Assembly: GCA_905331475.1 (NCBI GenBank)
Contig: CAJNYU010001669.1
Location: 59,977 to 123,976, forward strand
Length of the DNA: 64,000 nucleotides
Source of the DNA: Rotaria socialis
Taxonomy: Eukaryota; Rotifera; Eurotatoria; Philodinida; Philodinidae
Direction of reading: 5' to 3'
Below the pieces are notes generated by a model that saw only the letters and a list, made by a program, of their open reading frames with translations, made no database searches and was not told the origin of the DNA. The position numbers and the translations under genes were made by a program. How positions within the stretch are numbered: the first letter of the stretch is position 1; each line of letters starts with the position of its first letter. Below, one piece after another: positions 1 to 13,395 of this stretch.

Positions 1-1
1 T

Positions 2-2050
2 CAGTGTATAAAAATATTCTCTGATTCATATTACAATCCAATTCCAAATCAAGTTCAGTCTTCTTGCATGACACTTTCTCGTTTATATATTCGCATAAAA
101 TGCACATATTTTCTTGAACATCTTATTGAACATATGCCTGCTCTTGAACGGCTATCAGTAGAATTTAACAAAACATTAAATATTCAACCGCGGTCTGTAT
201 CATTAATTGAACAATTATGTCAATCAAATGGAAATTGGTATAATAAAGTAAGAACAAAAAGCATTGTCTCGTTCTTGGATGAAAGATCAACTACCAAGTA
301 TCATTAGTTTTCTAATGAGGTGTTTATTTCATTGATTATTTTATCGCAGAGCAGCGGTTTTTTGAATTTTACAATATTCGATTACAGATTATTTTCTTTG
401 AAGATTAAATAATGTTAGAAATATTTTGAAAATTTCCTATTTAACTACTTATTTGAATTGTTTACGCGTAGAAAATACTGCTACCGTGAGTTTTAGTTAG
501 AAATGTATTTTTTTTTAAACCTATTCAGATTTCTTCATCAATCCTATATTTTGCTTAACCCAAAATCTCATATCATAATTTAGAACTAACGAAAAAAATT
601 ATTGAAAAAAAGTAAATTTTATCTCGATAGAGTGAAAATCTTGAAGACAGGTCGTAGAAGTATCAAGGATTATAGTTAGATAGGATGTTTGGCATAAGCT
701 GTGTACTACTGCGTCTTAATTAGGGCCAATTCATTGAGAACAATTTTCAACGTATTTTCTTTAGTTTTCTTAACTCATGAAGAAAAAATTCATTTTTCAT
801 AAATCTTTTGATTAAAATCGAGTTTGATAAAATATATTTAAACATATCAGCAATTACGTTGTTCTATTCTTCATATAGAACGTGAAAAGAATTCGGTTTT
901 CTGAAAAATAATATTGTATGAATATCATTCGAACATGCGTGCAATTTCTTTTGTTGAATTGTTACATGTTTTAACAGAATTGTTGATTAGACATGGAAAG
1001 CGCATTAATATGAAATGATCAAATAGAACGCATAACTAATAAATGTAATAACATGCTCAGATGATTCACAATTCTATTGACAATTTAATGACCGGACTGG
1101 AAAGTTTGTATATTGTACGAGATCATTTATTGCACATTTCGATTTCTTCTTATCATAAATTGAAAAAAGCGAAATAATTTTTATTTTTATTATTAAAGAA
1201 TTAAATTGTATTTTTGTTTTTGATAATAGGTTCCAAATCTACGATATTTTGCTTTGAAAAGTTTCATTCTAAATGATTTGGAATTTGTCTATCTGAAATG
1301 GCTTCTTAATAATTTAAATCATGTTCAAAAACTGAAACTTCGCCTAGGAAATGAAAAACTATATCGAGCAGATCAAATAATATGGAAATCGTTTATTGAT
1401 GCAAATTTTGTTCAACAATATTGTTTACCGGACATTATAGATAATATAATAAATTTTGATTTCTATATATCTTCTCCTTGTCAATTATTACCGATTGATG
1501 CTGAAAAAGTAATCAGCTCATTTCAACGTCATCCTCTTTTTATTACTCGTCAATGGACAAATATAAAATATTTTTATGATCCAATAAGATCGTATCAGCA
1601 CTTGTTTTCTACAAATATCAACATCACACTTCAAAGCTTTAATGGCTTAGTGTAAGATATTCTACGGGTTCTTAATTGAATAACATTTTTTCCTACTTCA
1701 GTAATGATTCGTATGTTTTTCAATGGCCAAACATTCAACATATTTCGATTGATTTTCATCCATCACTTTATATATTTCTTGAGCAACTCGATGAAAAATT
1801 TCCCAGTGTTTCTTCGATTACAGTTTATATGGGTAAATATTTATTATTATAATTTTCTTTTTAATCTCTTCAAACTTCATACTAATGCAAGAATTGGAAA
1901 AAGTTAGAAAAAGATATTGACCGAAAAAAAATTCGTATTGAAGACAGAATAACGAATATTCTTTCACACAATTTAAATCGACGAAATAATGTTTTAGTGC
2001 AATTCATAGAACGAAAACTGTTCGACCAACGTCATATTTATTTGAATTAA
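2..2050 (+). CDS. Rotifer F-box/LRR-like protein, 5' partial
   Basis: Four exons join in frame: 2-247, 1230-1651, 1702-1832 and 1908-2050, ending in TAA. Donors are GTAAG or GTAAAT and all acceptors end in AG. The first exon is open to the window edge, so the start lies outside. The product is rich in Leu, Ile and Phe with repeated short motifs such as LPDIIDNIINFDFYIS, like the leucine-rich tails of the expanded F-box-like family of bdelloids. The F-box itself would lie upstream and is not visible, so a role in substrate selection for ubiquitination is only inferred. The 982-bp first intron is long for this genome; the other two are 50 and 75 bp. The exon joins are convincing; the family name is from memory. 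Confidence 0.7.
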
Positions 2051-3512
2051 ACTGTAGCTGATCGTGTTAATTAAAAGAGACTACTCCTTAAACTCATTTA
2101 TTGTCAACTAACTGATGCTCATAATTTATAAACAATGAATTAATAATTAGTTCGTGACTGAGATCACTGTAAGAAACTACTACGCAGTTCAGGAGAACTA
2201 GTCGAATAGGTAGACTAATTCTTGTGTGCTGTGAAGTGTCACACATTAAGTCATATTAACCAAATTTTAATACTTTTTATATAGCTTCATTGAAGATTGT
2301 CAGTTGTAGAAATTCATATTTTGTAGAAAGTTTTAACGAAAACGATAAAAACCGTATAAATAGGATTTCATCATGCTAAATTTTGTTAGGTAGATAGTTG
2401 TATTTATGACGTTTTAAATAGGAAATTTATCTCAATAAAATTTTTCTTCTAAGAAATTTCAATTTAAAATTTGATTCAGTGTACTTCTATCACAATATTA
2501 TCTACAATAGAAACTTGTTTTAGCGGAAATGCGATTCTGATGTGCTAGCAAATCTAAAATTATTTTAATTAGCTTTGAAAAATAGGATAGAAAGCGTTGA
2601 CTTTCATTAAAAGAAAATTGTAGGACAGTATTCATCTATGTATTATCAGACTGGAGTTATGCGGCACGGAAAAGATCTTTATCTGAGTCCGGTAGTTTTA
2701 GTTTTGTTCAGATCCTGGCTCCGATACTTTGAATTTTTCGGAGTCGTGATCTACATTTGGAGAACTTTTTCAAAAGTCTTTCGCAATGAATCTAAAAAAC
2801 GTCTTAAATACTCGATTCTTTACTGATTTAGTTGATTAATATCACTTTTTAGTGACCTCTTCTGAGTAGAGATGGCAATTTATCTTTATTTTACTTTATA
2901 AAAAGTAAAAAAGTTTAACTTAAGTTGGTTTGACAGACTAAAGTAAAATTGGCAAAACAATATTTTGCGTGTATATTTATAAAAAAATCGATATTTTCAG
3001 CTTTACCTTACGTTATTTTCTACTTATGTTATTATATAATGAAATACCATAGAAGAGTTTTTGAAATGTTATAGCGTTATCAACTTATGATAACGAACTA
3101 AAAAACTGACAAAAAATTAAAACTACAGTGTTTTACTATAATTTTCTTTACTTTATCCAATAAGGTATAAAGATAAAGTGCTTCTCCTACTCGTAAGTTT
3201 CGTTTTGAATAAATGTTTCTTATAGTTCTTATCTCTGTAACTTTTCTTTAATTGGTTCCATCACTTCCCTCCAGATTGATGGTTTCACAAAAATGGAACT
3301 AAGAGACGAATTGAAACCGTCTTTTCTAAATTTCTTCGAAACAAAACCGTGGAAAAAGTTCTTTTGAACGGTCGAACTCTAGCTGGTCTAGCCCCAACAA
3401 ATTTTTATTTTTTAGTTCCAATCTCACACACATCTATATTAGACACGTTGACTTAAAAATACAGAGATTCAGAAGTAATTTTAAATTAATAATTTTTCAT
3501 TTTTTAAAATAG
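2051..3512. other. Intergenic, AT-rich
   Basis: No convincing exon or repeat was found. A 62-codon open stretch at 2638-2826 has no splice context or recognisable composition. The 5' exons of the next gene should lie here but could not be identified. Confidence 0.5.
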
Positions 3513-6500
3513 AATATTATAAAAGTTTTGATGAAGCAGATGTTCAGTTATCATTGGCAAAGCCGTTCGAAACAGGACTACACAAGGTGGCCGATATTCG
3601 ATTTCGAAATATTACAAAGCTTACCTTTGGAGATCGTTTTTTTCGTGAAAACTGTAAGTATGAAGTTGTTTTTATTTTGAAATTTTATAAAGACAATGAA
3701 ACATTTTCCTTTCACAATATCCAATGGATATCATTGAAGAGTGAACTGCTCAGTATTTTGCCCCTGTCTCTGTCAATTATGTTGGTTAAAGTTGAATTTT
3801 GTTGGCAAAATATATTTCGTTTGATTCACTACAAATCTGGATAAAATAGTTTAGTGTAAAAATTAATCGTGAAGCTTTGTGAACTTTGAACTATAAGACG
3901 CGACAAAGACTAGCCCTACAACAGAGCGGTTTGTGTAAATTAACCATCTTTTTGCTTTAATGGAGCAGACACTTAATCTCATTCGTCTCGATTCTACAAT
4001 ACATACATATACAAGTAGACTGACATTTCTCGCAACGACTTCTAATGTCTTGTAAAATTCATATAATTCATGTATTGCAATTCATTTATCCTTTAATTCT
4101 TATCGTAATAATGTATATAATCATTAAGTAGACGATTTAAATTAATATTCCTTAGTGTGAAATTAAATATTAAACTTTAAAGAATATCAATAAGGATTTC
4201 TTTTAGATGCTTGTGATAAATCAACAGGTCGAAACAAAGAACGTGCGAAAGTACTTGCTCATCTAATTTCAATGCCTGTCCAACTCAAATATATTTTACT
4301 TGAAAAATTCCAATGGCTTTTACACGTAGTTGAATATGTAAGTATCTGTTCGATTTGACAAGCATTCTGTGACTGTTGTTTTTTTTTCATTATTTTAAAT
4401 CCATATAATTTATTTTGTGACTTACTCCTTTTTGGTTTCTGTATTTGAATCGAGTTGTTCTCATATGTTATTTTTAGGCATTTAATGAATTAAAAAATAA
4501 TGCATTAACTTCTGTTCGATATACTGAATTTGGTATTCCTAGCTGTCATTGTGGTAGAAATGAATCTGCTTATATTGGTAAACATCTGGTACCATTTCTC
4601 ACGATGTATATGCCTGATTTACAAACATTACGTCTCTGGCGACCAGATGATTTCCCTTGGACAACTGGTAAGTTTATTATAAATAAGAGAAAATCAATTA
4701 CAGTGCTTTGACAGATATTTCTGTACGAATATAAGTGAAAAATTCCCTTTTTACGATTTAGGAAAAGAATTATTTTCATATTAATTCAATTAAAATTATC
4801 CTTTTTTATTGAGTATATCTGCGTTAGTAGTGAATCATTCAAGGGGAAAAGGCGAGCTTGGGATTTTGAAAATCCAAAATTTGAATGATGGAAATTCCAG
4901 CTGAGTTTTTTTATTCATGTGTGCCTCATGATCCTTAGAATATTCTAAAATTTTCAGCACAAACGGATGTTTCCTTCTCAAGATAATGAATGCGCAAGAA
5001 ATACTCATTTTATGACACGGCCAGGAAATCCAGTTTTTTTGAAAATTCAATATTTTAAAAAGGAAACATTTATTCGAGTTGAAACTTTTAAGATCTTCTA
5101 TGGATCATGAAACCTATATATGGGAAGAATTTCAGGTCGAAACTACGTCATTCACAAGGGGGGAAATGCTTTTCAATTTTGGGATTTTCAAAATTCTAAA
5201 GATCTGCCTTCCCCCTTGGATTCGATGCATCAAAAGTAAATTTGGGTATTTTCAAAATCGTCTTTTTTTGTTGAAACGTATGAATTCGATGGAAAGTAAA
5301 CATAATCTTAAGCAAAGAGCTTTGGAAAACGCTTATCAATATAACTCTTAATGGCTTATAATGTAGATTTCGCATATCTTCATCACGTTTCTTATATGAA
5401 TACAATGCTCTATGACAGAAACAGCAGAGCGCCGCGGGACGCCCAAAACGTTGTTCCATCCCGTCTCGCAGTATTCTAATGTATAAACACAAAATCCTTT
5501 CTTTTTATCTAAAAATGTATTTGAAACATATTAGCTAATTCATACTTTCTTGTTAATGAAACTAATTCGTTTTACTAGCTATATACTACACGATAATGTT
5601 TACATGGAAAAAGGTTTCACCACAATGACATTGACATAAGAAAGTCGCTGTTATAAAAATAAAGAAAAGTCTAATAAAAAACACAAGCAAAAGTACTGCT
5701 TTTCGAGTAACTGATCTAAGAAAAAAATACATCGTTAAGATTTGTTCGGTTAATTCAAGATCTATGCTCCGTCATAGTAAAACTATAGCTATGAAGGATG
5801 GGGACGGGCTTTGGACCCTACTGAATCACATCGATTCGGCTGGATCCTAGAGCTGATTCACTCGGCAGTACCAAATTTTATCAATAATTACCAGAATCCT
5901 CATAAAGCAATTGCGATATATTAATTCTCGCTGAAATACATTCATCCCAACTATAGTTTAGCAGCGTGCACTGATATTTAATGAAAAACAATAATGTGGA
6001 TCCTGATGGACACTGTTGGATACTGAAGGACTCTTATGGACACCAATGAACGGTAATAAATTGTAAAATAGATTTATTAGAATCTAAAGAGAACTGTCAG
6101 AACTTACTTTAGTTAAGTAAACTTCAGTCTACTTTAATCTATCAAACTTTAATTATGTTTACAATAATTTGCAATCAGTGCCGAAAGATGGAACCTGGAG
6201 TATCTTACTAGATCCTAGGATTCACTGGAATCCACCTATCATCTTTGTTCTCTCCGTATAAATTTACGCACAATCGTTGTTCCTACGTGTATGAACTTGG
6301 CGGGACAGAAAAGTGAATTGATCGGGTTTCATCCCATCTCATCAGGAATCATGTTCAATCCCGCTCCGTCTGGTCATCTTTTCAATTTTTATCGTCCCAT
6401 CCCGGGATGGGATCGCCCCGCGGAGCTTTAGTTTACACTTAAAATTTGCCCTTATCTATTAATTTCTACAGTACATTTATTAGATAAAATAAAATGACTA

Positions 6501-6976
6501 AAAAGAAAGAATGACAAATATATAGATGTTTTTTTGATAGATTATGATAAATGAGACAAGACATGTTCAATACGATTCTTCTCTGAATGACATTTAAAAT
6601 TTAGAAATCGTTTGTCTTAAGTTCAGATTTTTATTTTTTGTTTTTTTGTTTAAGTGCTACCAAATCGTTCAGAAGGATATTTTCGTGAGACTTCCCATCA
6701 CCGATGGTGGACAGTCTTGTACACATCTGAATTGATAGGTTTGTAAATGAAATAATTCATAATAGAAACTATAAACTCTTTTATTTAGCTCAACAGGTCA
6801 GTATTTTTGAACAAGATCTTCGTCAATTAGTAGAACAATTGAAACACTTTGTCTTTCTTGATATTTATGGTGCAATTCCTTACCAAAAAGTAGAAGCTTA
6901 TCGTTCAATGGTTCAAACTCGTTTCCCTAACTGTCGAAGTCATGTTGATGTATCAAAATTTTGTCTATGGCTTTGA
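3513..6976 (+). CDS. Rotifer F-box/LRR-like protein, possibly decayed at 5' end
   Basis: Coding blocks are 3513-3653, 3693-3844, 4207-4337, 4478-4667, 6655-6738 and 6789-6976, ending in TGA. The last four join in consistent phases and give the typical C-terminus of a bdelloid family, with RLWRPDDFPWTT, FEQDLRQLVEQLKHFVFLDI and YRSMVQTRFPN. No start exon was found, and the second block runs into an in-frame TAA at 3842-3844 with no clear donor before it. Either the 5' part is a pseudogene or my exon boundaries there are wrong. The intron 4668-6654 is nearly 2 kb because transposons have inserted. Likely an LRR or F-box-like adaptor; the function is not shown by the sequence. Confidence 0.6.
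4840..5218. mobile_element. 379-bp TIR element in intron
   Basis: The ends are imperfect inverted repeats. The left end starts CAAGGGGAAAAGGCGAGCTT; the right end read in reverse starts CAAGGGGGAAGGCAGATCTT, and both continue to GATTTTGAAAATCC or a near match. No coding capacity. It lies in the last long intron of the F-box/LRR-like gene. No clean target duplication was found. Confidence 0.55.
5425..6427. mobile_element. About 1 kb hAT-like element with GC-rich ends
   Basis: The left end reads CAGAGCGCCGCGGGACGCCC and the right end in reverse reads AGCTCCGCGGGGCGATCCC. Copies of a GGGACGG/CCCATCCC motif follow inside each end, and GGATCCTA-like motifs recur in the interior (5850, 6000, 6215). 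This is the subterminal-repeat layout of non-autonomous hAT elements. No transposase. Exact boundaries and target duplication were not resolved. Confidence 0.45.
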
Positions 6977-7176
6977 TTTCTGATTCCTTATGTATCGTAA
7001 CAAATAGGAATTATAGATCATTATGGTACTCATTAACTTGTTTTTTTTCTCTATTGATTTTTGTGGAATATTAAATAAACTAAAAATGAATGGTATGAAA
7101 CAATTGAAGGGGAATATGTACTTGCATTTATGTATTTATTTGCAAAATAATTTATCATGGACTAGTGGCAGCACCA

Positions 7177-7316
7177 GGGGTGAAAACAGCGGACTCCCCA
7201 ACTGCCAAGGCCTACAGAGTCTATTTGGTGGGTGTGGGTGTGGGTGTGGGTGTTTGGATGGGTACACTTTGATTTCTGTTGTCATATCAACCCGCATCCA
7301 CAACCAAACCCAAAAG
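7177..7316. repeat. Telomere-like inverted module next to a TIR-like end
   Basis: A G-rich tract at 7207-7260 contains four consecutive GGGTGT units. A C-rich partner follows at about 7288-7315 (CATCCACAACCAAACCC), so the two can pair as a hairpin. Immediately before it, 7177-7200 reads CAGGGGTGAAAACAGCGGAC, close to the TIR of the element at 12930-13395. The unit TGTGGG is, to my knowledge, the bdelloid telomeric repeat. Confidence 0.7.
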
Positions 7317-7379
7317 GCATCAAAATTAGGGGTGATCTTAATTCTATTAATAAGCTTCACAAAGATTCTAATAGTCTAG

Positions 7380-8035
7380 AAGTAAAGTACTCGGTTAATT
7401 GTATAAAATAATTGATATAAATAATCCTAAAGTATCTATATGCCCCAGCCATGAACTTAAAAATCGAATATCTCCATAAGGTTGCACCAACAGTCGCTAA
7501 TATTTTAACCATATTAGTTTGGCGTTGAAGGCTTTCTATTGATGCAAAAATATCTGGTAAATTCAACTTACAGTTCGAACACATCCATTGTTAGATCTAC
7601 AGCGGTTTGTAACGCATTCAATGTAAGACGCTGAATCGTACAGTAAATCAGCTCCGACAAATTAGAAAAAAATTGATAGGTGCAGCCTTTTCGGCATTCT
7701 TTCTGCGTTAAAGACTTTTGATGAATAGAAGAATAATAGGAAATCAGAGTTTAATCTATCCAGGAAAAATTTGTTTCCCTAAGACATTATATCCTAGGTG
7801 CTTACAAAGTCATGAGGGAATGTGTAAAGGCCAAGAGAATATTTTGTCCTGCTGTTTTTATGACACTATGAAGTATGCTTTCTTATTGTTCTTCACTGCA
7901 GACCAAGTTTGCGGTAATGCATTTTCAGAACAGTATATTACCTTGCCTCCTTAAGAGTAGTTCAACTATACGTTCTGCTAGATTCAAATGATTTTTGAGA
8001 TATTGCAATTTCAAAAAACAGCACGACTCAGGCTT
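7380..8035 (-). pseudogene. Decayed multi-exon gene, unrecognised
   Basis: On the minus strand several blocks read as protein. About 8020-7932 gives FLKLQYLKNHLNLAERIVEL before a GTAAT donor. About 7887-7805 gives HSVIKTAGQNILLAFTHSLM. 7714-7572 gives CTIQRLTLNALQTAVDLTMD. Reading continues after a one-base frame change through LPDIFASIESLQRQTNMVK. Helical, Leu-rich composition and shared direction suggest one gene, but the exon phases do not all match and the frame change has no splice explanation. No family was recognised. The plus-strand open stretch over 7718-7954 is a shadow of it. Confidence 0.4.
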
Positions 8036-8117
8036 TTTTTAATCAGATTTCTGAAATCTCAAGGATTGAGTTCCTGTATGATAAAATGCCGCTCAAACCA
8101 TGGCTTACATGGAAGTA

Positions 8118-9355
8118 CACTGTAAAAAAAAAGAGTAGAATAATAAACCCTTGTCCTTTCTACAAATCATGCTAAACCCTTGAAGGGTTTATGGCGTTGT
8201 CATAAACCCTTTAAGGGTTTATGAAACGAAGGGTATATGAAAAAAAGATGATACAAGAAGAAAAAGGGTTTATTAATCTGAGATTTAAGGAGAAGGGTAT
8301 ATGATTTTTATCTTCAAGGGTATTTTAATATGCGGTTTCAATAAAAGGGTTTATTACTTTCGTACTAAGGGTATTTTATTCTACGGTCTCGAGAAAAGGG
8401 TTTATTACTTACTTAAATAGGGTATTTTATTCTACGGTGAGGGATTTACGGGGATTTATTGTTCTACTTCATCATCAAAAGGGTTTTTTATTCTTCGTTC
8501 AAAGGATTACACTTTTTCAACTGATATATATATATACCATGAAAATTTCTCACGGGACACTTCAAACAATTTGATATAATAAACATGTTAATACAATCAT
8601 TTTCTCACAATGCTGCCATGCATGCATCGATGCACTTTTCATTTCGTACCTGTTTCGTAAAACATAACGGTATGATAAAGAAGCGCTAATTTCTCTAATA
8701 AATTTTGAATCATTTCGAGCTAAACTTATACTTTTAAAGGTTTTTAAAATAAACCAACAATTTTATAAAAGTATAAGAAATATATACGTCATAAATCTCT
8801 AGAAAAATAAGAAATATGTTAGAAAATTTTTGAAAAAATGAAGCAAAACGTTTTTAAATCTTTTTAAAATTCTTTTTGAGGAAATATACGTCAAAAACAA
8901 ATTTTTCCTAATTTATTCAAATATGTAAAAAAATAATTTTTTTAAATGCAAAATATTTTTTGTATATTTTTATGGCAATTAAAAATGTAATAACAATTGT
9001 TCCGCTTAACTTTATATCATCTTCAGTTTCCTATAAAGTTTCGTTTGATTTAAGTAGCATTTCTTACTACATATTGATATCATACGACTGACCGAATGGA
9101 TAACATCTTGGACTATCAACCAATACATCTCATGATCGAACCTAGGACAACGCAGTAAGTTCCAAAATTTTAATCGGATCAAAAAATACGTTGTGATGCG
9201 CATTGTAAACACAAACGAAAAAGAACCATCGTCTACTCCTTTGTTTTTGGATTCTTTTTCCGAAAGATTGTTAACGCGTTTTTTAAGGCGCTTGCCTGAA
9301 TGGAAATTGTAATAAACCCTTTAAGGGTATATTAATATACGTTTTTTTTACAGTG
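8118..9355. mobile_element. 1.2 kb TIR element, CACTGTAAAAAA family, copy 1
   Basis: The left end is CACTGTAAAAAAA and the right end is its inverse, TTTTTTTACAGTG. TA dinucleotides flank both sides (8116-8117 and 9356-9357), the Tc1/mariner-type target duplication. The first 350 bases are filled with variants of a palindromic motif, AAACCCTTTAAGGGTTTAT, pointing both ways; one more copy lies just inside the right end at 9312. The middle is AT-rich and has no transposase. A second, larger copy lies at 32218-35933. Confidence 0.75.
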
Positions 9356-10747
9356 TACGTAGTACTGGAATCGAATACAACGATATTCTTGGTATAACTA
9401 ACTTTGTGAAAGAAAAAATCTTTTCACTTTTGGCGATTGGAATTCTATAATTTTTATTGTAATTAGAGACGCACATTTTCGGGCTATAGCTTTTTTATTG
9501 TATTATGTGTCAGCGCATTGACCGTCTCAAGTCAAAAATTGTAATCAGTGCGTAGAATTAAAAATATCTTAATTCAGCATGACAGCATAAAGTTCGATTG
9601 CTATGAACTTCTAAATTTCTTCATAAAATATCCAAACATTAATGAGGTGAGTGAAGCGCGCCCGAATTATTCGGAAATAATAATGATAACTATTATTAAG
9701 GTATTATAAAAGCCAGGTGTTAGAACTTTAGGTGGACACTATTTATCGATCGACATGTACCATCATTTATATTGAGGGTGAACGACTGCTCGATGGAAAT
9801 CGAAGAATAGATAGTCCAACCTATGTAACTGGTTTCGAGAGCGAAGAGTCAATAGAAGGTTCATTTCGACAATCAAATAACCGTACATACCATCCACGAT
9901 ATGTTGATGATTTTCATTCTCAGAGGCGGAGATCTCTTGAAGTAGGTTTGACAAATTTTATGAATTTCTTTACCTGTTTTTAACTTTTAAGGATCTAACC
10001 GATCATGCCCGAATAATACGAAATGCGGACAGGTATCTTTAACAAATACGGATGCTGATTATTTCTAAACCTCTATCTATATGAGTGATTTATAGGAATA
10101 ACCACTTCCATGACTCAAGAAACCAACAAAGAATAGTGAATTTTACGGATAGCACCATCACTCCAATCAATTTAGCTAGTAATCCGACGAGAAATGATCA
10201 AGAAACTAGTTTGAAATCTAGTTATACTCTGCTGCAAAAACCCAACTACACCGTCACAAAATACCATTGAGGCTTTCTCTCATAATGCAACTCCAAGAAT
10301 CAGGCGTCCAAACCTGGGTATGAAGAACATTCTAGGTTCTATTGAGCAGTATTGAATCGGGAAGCATGATAATATTCCCTTGTTTTTCTAGAATTTTACA
10401 GAATAGTCTCTTTTAGCAGGCTATTTTTAGGTTTATTTTGCACACATAATTGTTCGTTTTTACCAATTCGACAGCATTGTAATCATATGAGTTATTGCGA
10501 TCGGTAAATTATCCAAGCTGAAATTTTCAGAATCATAGACAGCTCGAATGGTCATTTCCATATTAGTGCCCTGGGTACATAGTTACTGTCTTTCTGTACT
10601 TTTTTCTTTGGGCGTGAGAGGACTTTTTAGACAAAATATCTATAGATTCGGTAAACTGATTGATAACATAATAGTTCGTGCATGCGCATACCATTTGAGG
10701 TAGATATATTTAACACGCCCTCTGAAATTTTGTTCAATCGTATGATA

Positions 10748-11800
10748 GTCACAATCAGTGATTGGACCAGTACAAGTACATGAAGTATACGTACAAATAC
10801 TTTGTACTTCACAATTGTACTTTGTACCGTACTTAAGTACATTTCACTCAAGTCCGTTTGTACTCAGTACAGGTACTTGAGTACAAATGTACTTAGTACA
10901 ATGTACCTAGGTACATCGTACTTAAGTACATTGTACTAAAGTACAAAGTACAATTTCACGTTAGGCTTTGATTAATAATTTTTCTTAGCGTCAATCGGTT
11001 TTGTTGTCTAATGGCATCTGTCACTATGAACAACAATCGAAGTTAGCATCCATATTATGCCATATTTTCATATCTACTGATATTAAAATTGGTTCTTCTC
11101 ACACTTGAATCGATTGCAATGACACTGTTTTAATCTGATTGGAATCTGTTTTTTTGCGTTTAAATTTTGTATTTCCGCTGATTTGAAGGTGTTTTGAATT
11201 TTTCTAATGAATTACTGAAACTCCATCAATTTTGATCCATCAATAAAATTCATTCGATTAGATGAATTAGAAAACAATCGTCAAATGAGAAAAAATCAAA
11301 AATATGATATGAGACTAAAACCAGATTTTAATTATATTTAAATAATGGCGTTTTAGTCGATATTAATCTCATTTTTAAGTTTTCTTCATGGAATCTGACA
11401 CAAGTACTCAATTCATAGAATTTATATATTAGTTAGTCATCTTTAAAGAATATTTGAGAAAAGTTGCAATTAGTCTGTTATTTACGATTTTAGAGCCGTT
11501 TTGGAATCATTAAAGTACATTTAACAGATAGAAAACACTTAGAACCCAATGCAAAGAAGAAAAAATAGAAAATAGGATACATAAAAGGATTGTTTTAAGA
11601 GTGCCAGCATTGTACTGAGTACATTGTACTGAGTGCCGGTACTAAGTACAAATGTACTTAAGTATAAGTACAAAGTACAATTTTGAAGTAAAAAGTAGAT
11701 GTACTTTTACTGCAAAAAATGTACTGGTACTTAGGATTTTACGTACTCAGTACGAAAAAGTACCAAGTATTGTACTAAGTATCCAATGTCTGGTCACAAT
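10748..11800. mobile_element. Non-autonomous hAT-type element with 8-bp TSD
   Basis: The element spans 10756-11792 and is flanked on both sides by GTCACAAT (10748-10755 and 11793-11800), the 8-bp duplication expected of hAT transposons. Its ends are CAGTGATTGGA and, inverted, CAGACATTGGA. The outer 200 bases on each side are packed with GTAC, AAGTACA and TGTACTT words in both orientations, typical of transposase-binding subterminal repeats but unusually dense. There is no transposase, so it would need one in trans. It sits in an intron of the RBR-like gene. Confidence 0.85.
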
Positions 11801-12929
11801 GTTTTCTTCCATGTGGCTCTCATAGTCAACTTCTTTTATAAACTAAATTTAAAAAATAGCGAATTAGCTCTCATTGTAGTATAGAGTAAAAGCTTTTCAT
11901 ATTCTTTGATTATTCTTACTTTTACGTTTATAAGCTAAAAGCGAAATAATTATATCCTCTACTAAAGTAAGATTGAAATGATTTCAAAGCTCATATTCTT
12001 ACTACATAGCATGATCTTCAATGTGGAGTTCGACGAATAAGAAGGAATTCATCGATTTTGTATTTTAAGGCTACAAATATATTAAATATCATAGTTTATT
12101 TTTCAGACCAAGCGTCAAATTTTGATACCGCGTTGAATGCTCCAATCGAAAGAAATTTGAGATCTGAAGAAAATAACTTACCTGATTTCCCGACTTACAA
12201 TAAATCACACACATCCTATCTTAATCGTAGACCAATACAACACAATGGCTTTGGAAGATCAAACCAGTCAGGTAAAAACTAATAATGACAACAGCCACTA
12301 TCAATTGAAGTGAACACTCTAATTTAGATGTTGAGGAGAACACAATGATGATGTATCCGAATGATACATTTTTGTAAGTACTACGCTATATTATATAACA
12401 TAAAAATAAAGTATTGGTGTTGAAAGATGATTCTCGAAGAATAGAGTCATTGGATAGAACTATCTTACTCCAGCTCTTGCTCTCTTTTTTTCTAAATCTA
12501 TCTCTTTCGTTCATTAAGAAATTTCAAAAGTCTGAAATATTAAGCAGCGGCATACTTTGTGTCCGTATTATACTAGATAGACATACAATAGAATTAATGT
12601 ATTTTTCTATCAACAGATTTTATTTTTAATGGACTTTCTTAAGTATGACTAAGCGAATAGAAACGTTTTCACCCATCTACTTCTTGCTAGCCAACTGCAA
12701 TATACTATCTCCGAGACCATCTCTTTCTAGTTGAGTTTAAGGTCAAAGGGTATTGGAATAGATAGAATCAAGACCAGCAAGTTGAGTATATCATTCTTAA
12801 TTAGCATGATAGTCATGATACATCATTGTTTAACAAGAAGCGAACTAAACAGCAAGCTATCGTGGTACTTTTAAATTGAAATTTAAAGATGATTTGCTTA
12901 ATTAAAAGTTATTCTATTCGCAATTTACA

Positions 12930-13395
12930 CAAGGGGGAAACAGCAGACTCCATGACTTCATGACTCCATCTGATATCACCTGACTCCAAGTGACTGCATG
13001 AAAATGAAGTCCACAATTTCCCTCTTGGCAGTATGACTCAGTAACTGGAAGTGGAATTCCCATCACAGAAAAAATAGCTCAACTTTTGGAATACAACTTC
13101 CGGATACTCAATTGCATTGTTCTATTAAGGGAATTGTTTTCGAACAATTTCTGACAAAGAAGAAGACGAATAATTATTTTGTATGATGGCACATATAATA
13201 GAAAAAAGTAACAGTATATCAGTTTCGAATTTCAATATTGGTTTTCTGGAGATCTGCAAGGATTTTGCGAGATTTACTGTGACTCTTCGTATTTACTCAT
13301 AATTCCCTGGGACTTTTTGTAATTCTATGTAGCTTCAGCTGCTGCATGTGGCTCCACCTAACCCTAATGAAATGAAGTCTACTGTTTCCCACTTG
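12930..13395. mobile_element. 466-bp TIR element, CAAGGGGGAAACAG family
   Basis: The left end is CAAGGGGGAAACAGCAGACT and the right end inverted is CAAGTGGGAAACAGTAGACT. Repeated TGACTCCA-like words follow inside the left end. No coding capacity. It lies between the N-terminal exons and the IBR exon of the RBR-like gene, where a RING1 exon would be expected. Similar ends occur at 7177 and 40981. Confidence 0.7.

Noticed and set aside
7207-7260. True chromosome end
   Set aside because: The TGTGGG tract is only about 40 bases, has an inverted partner and unique sequence continues on both sides.
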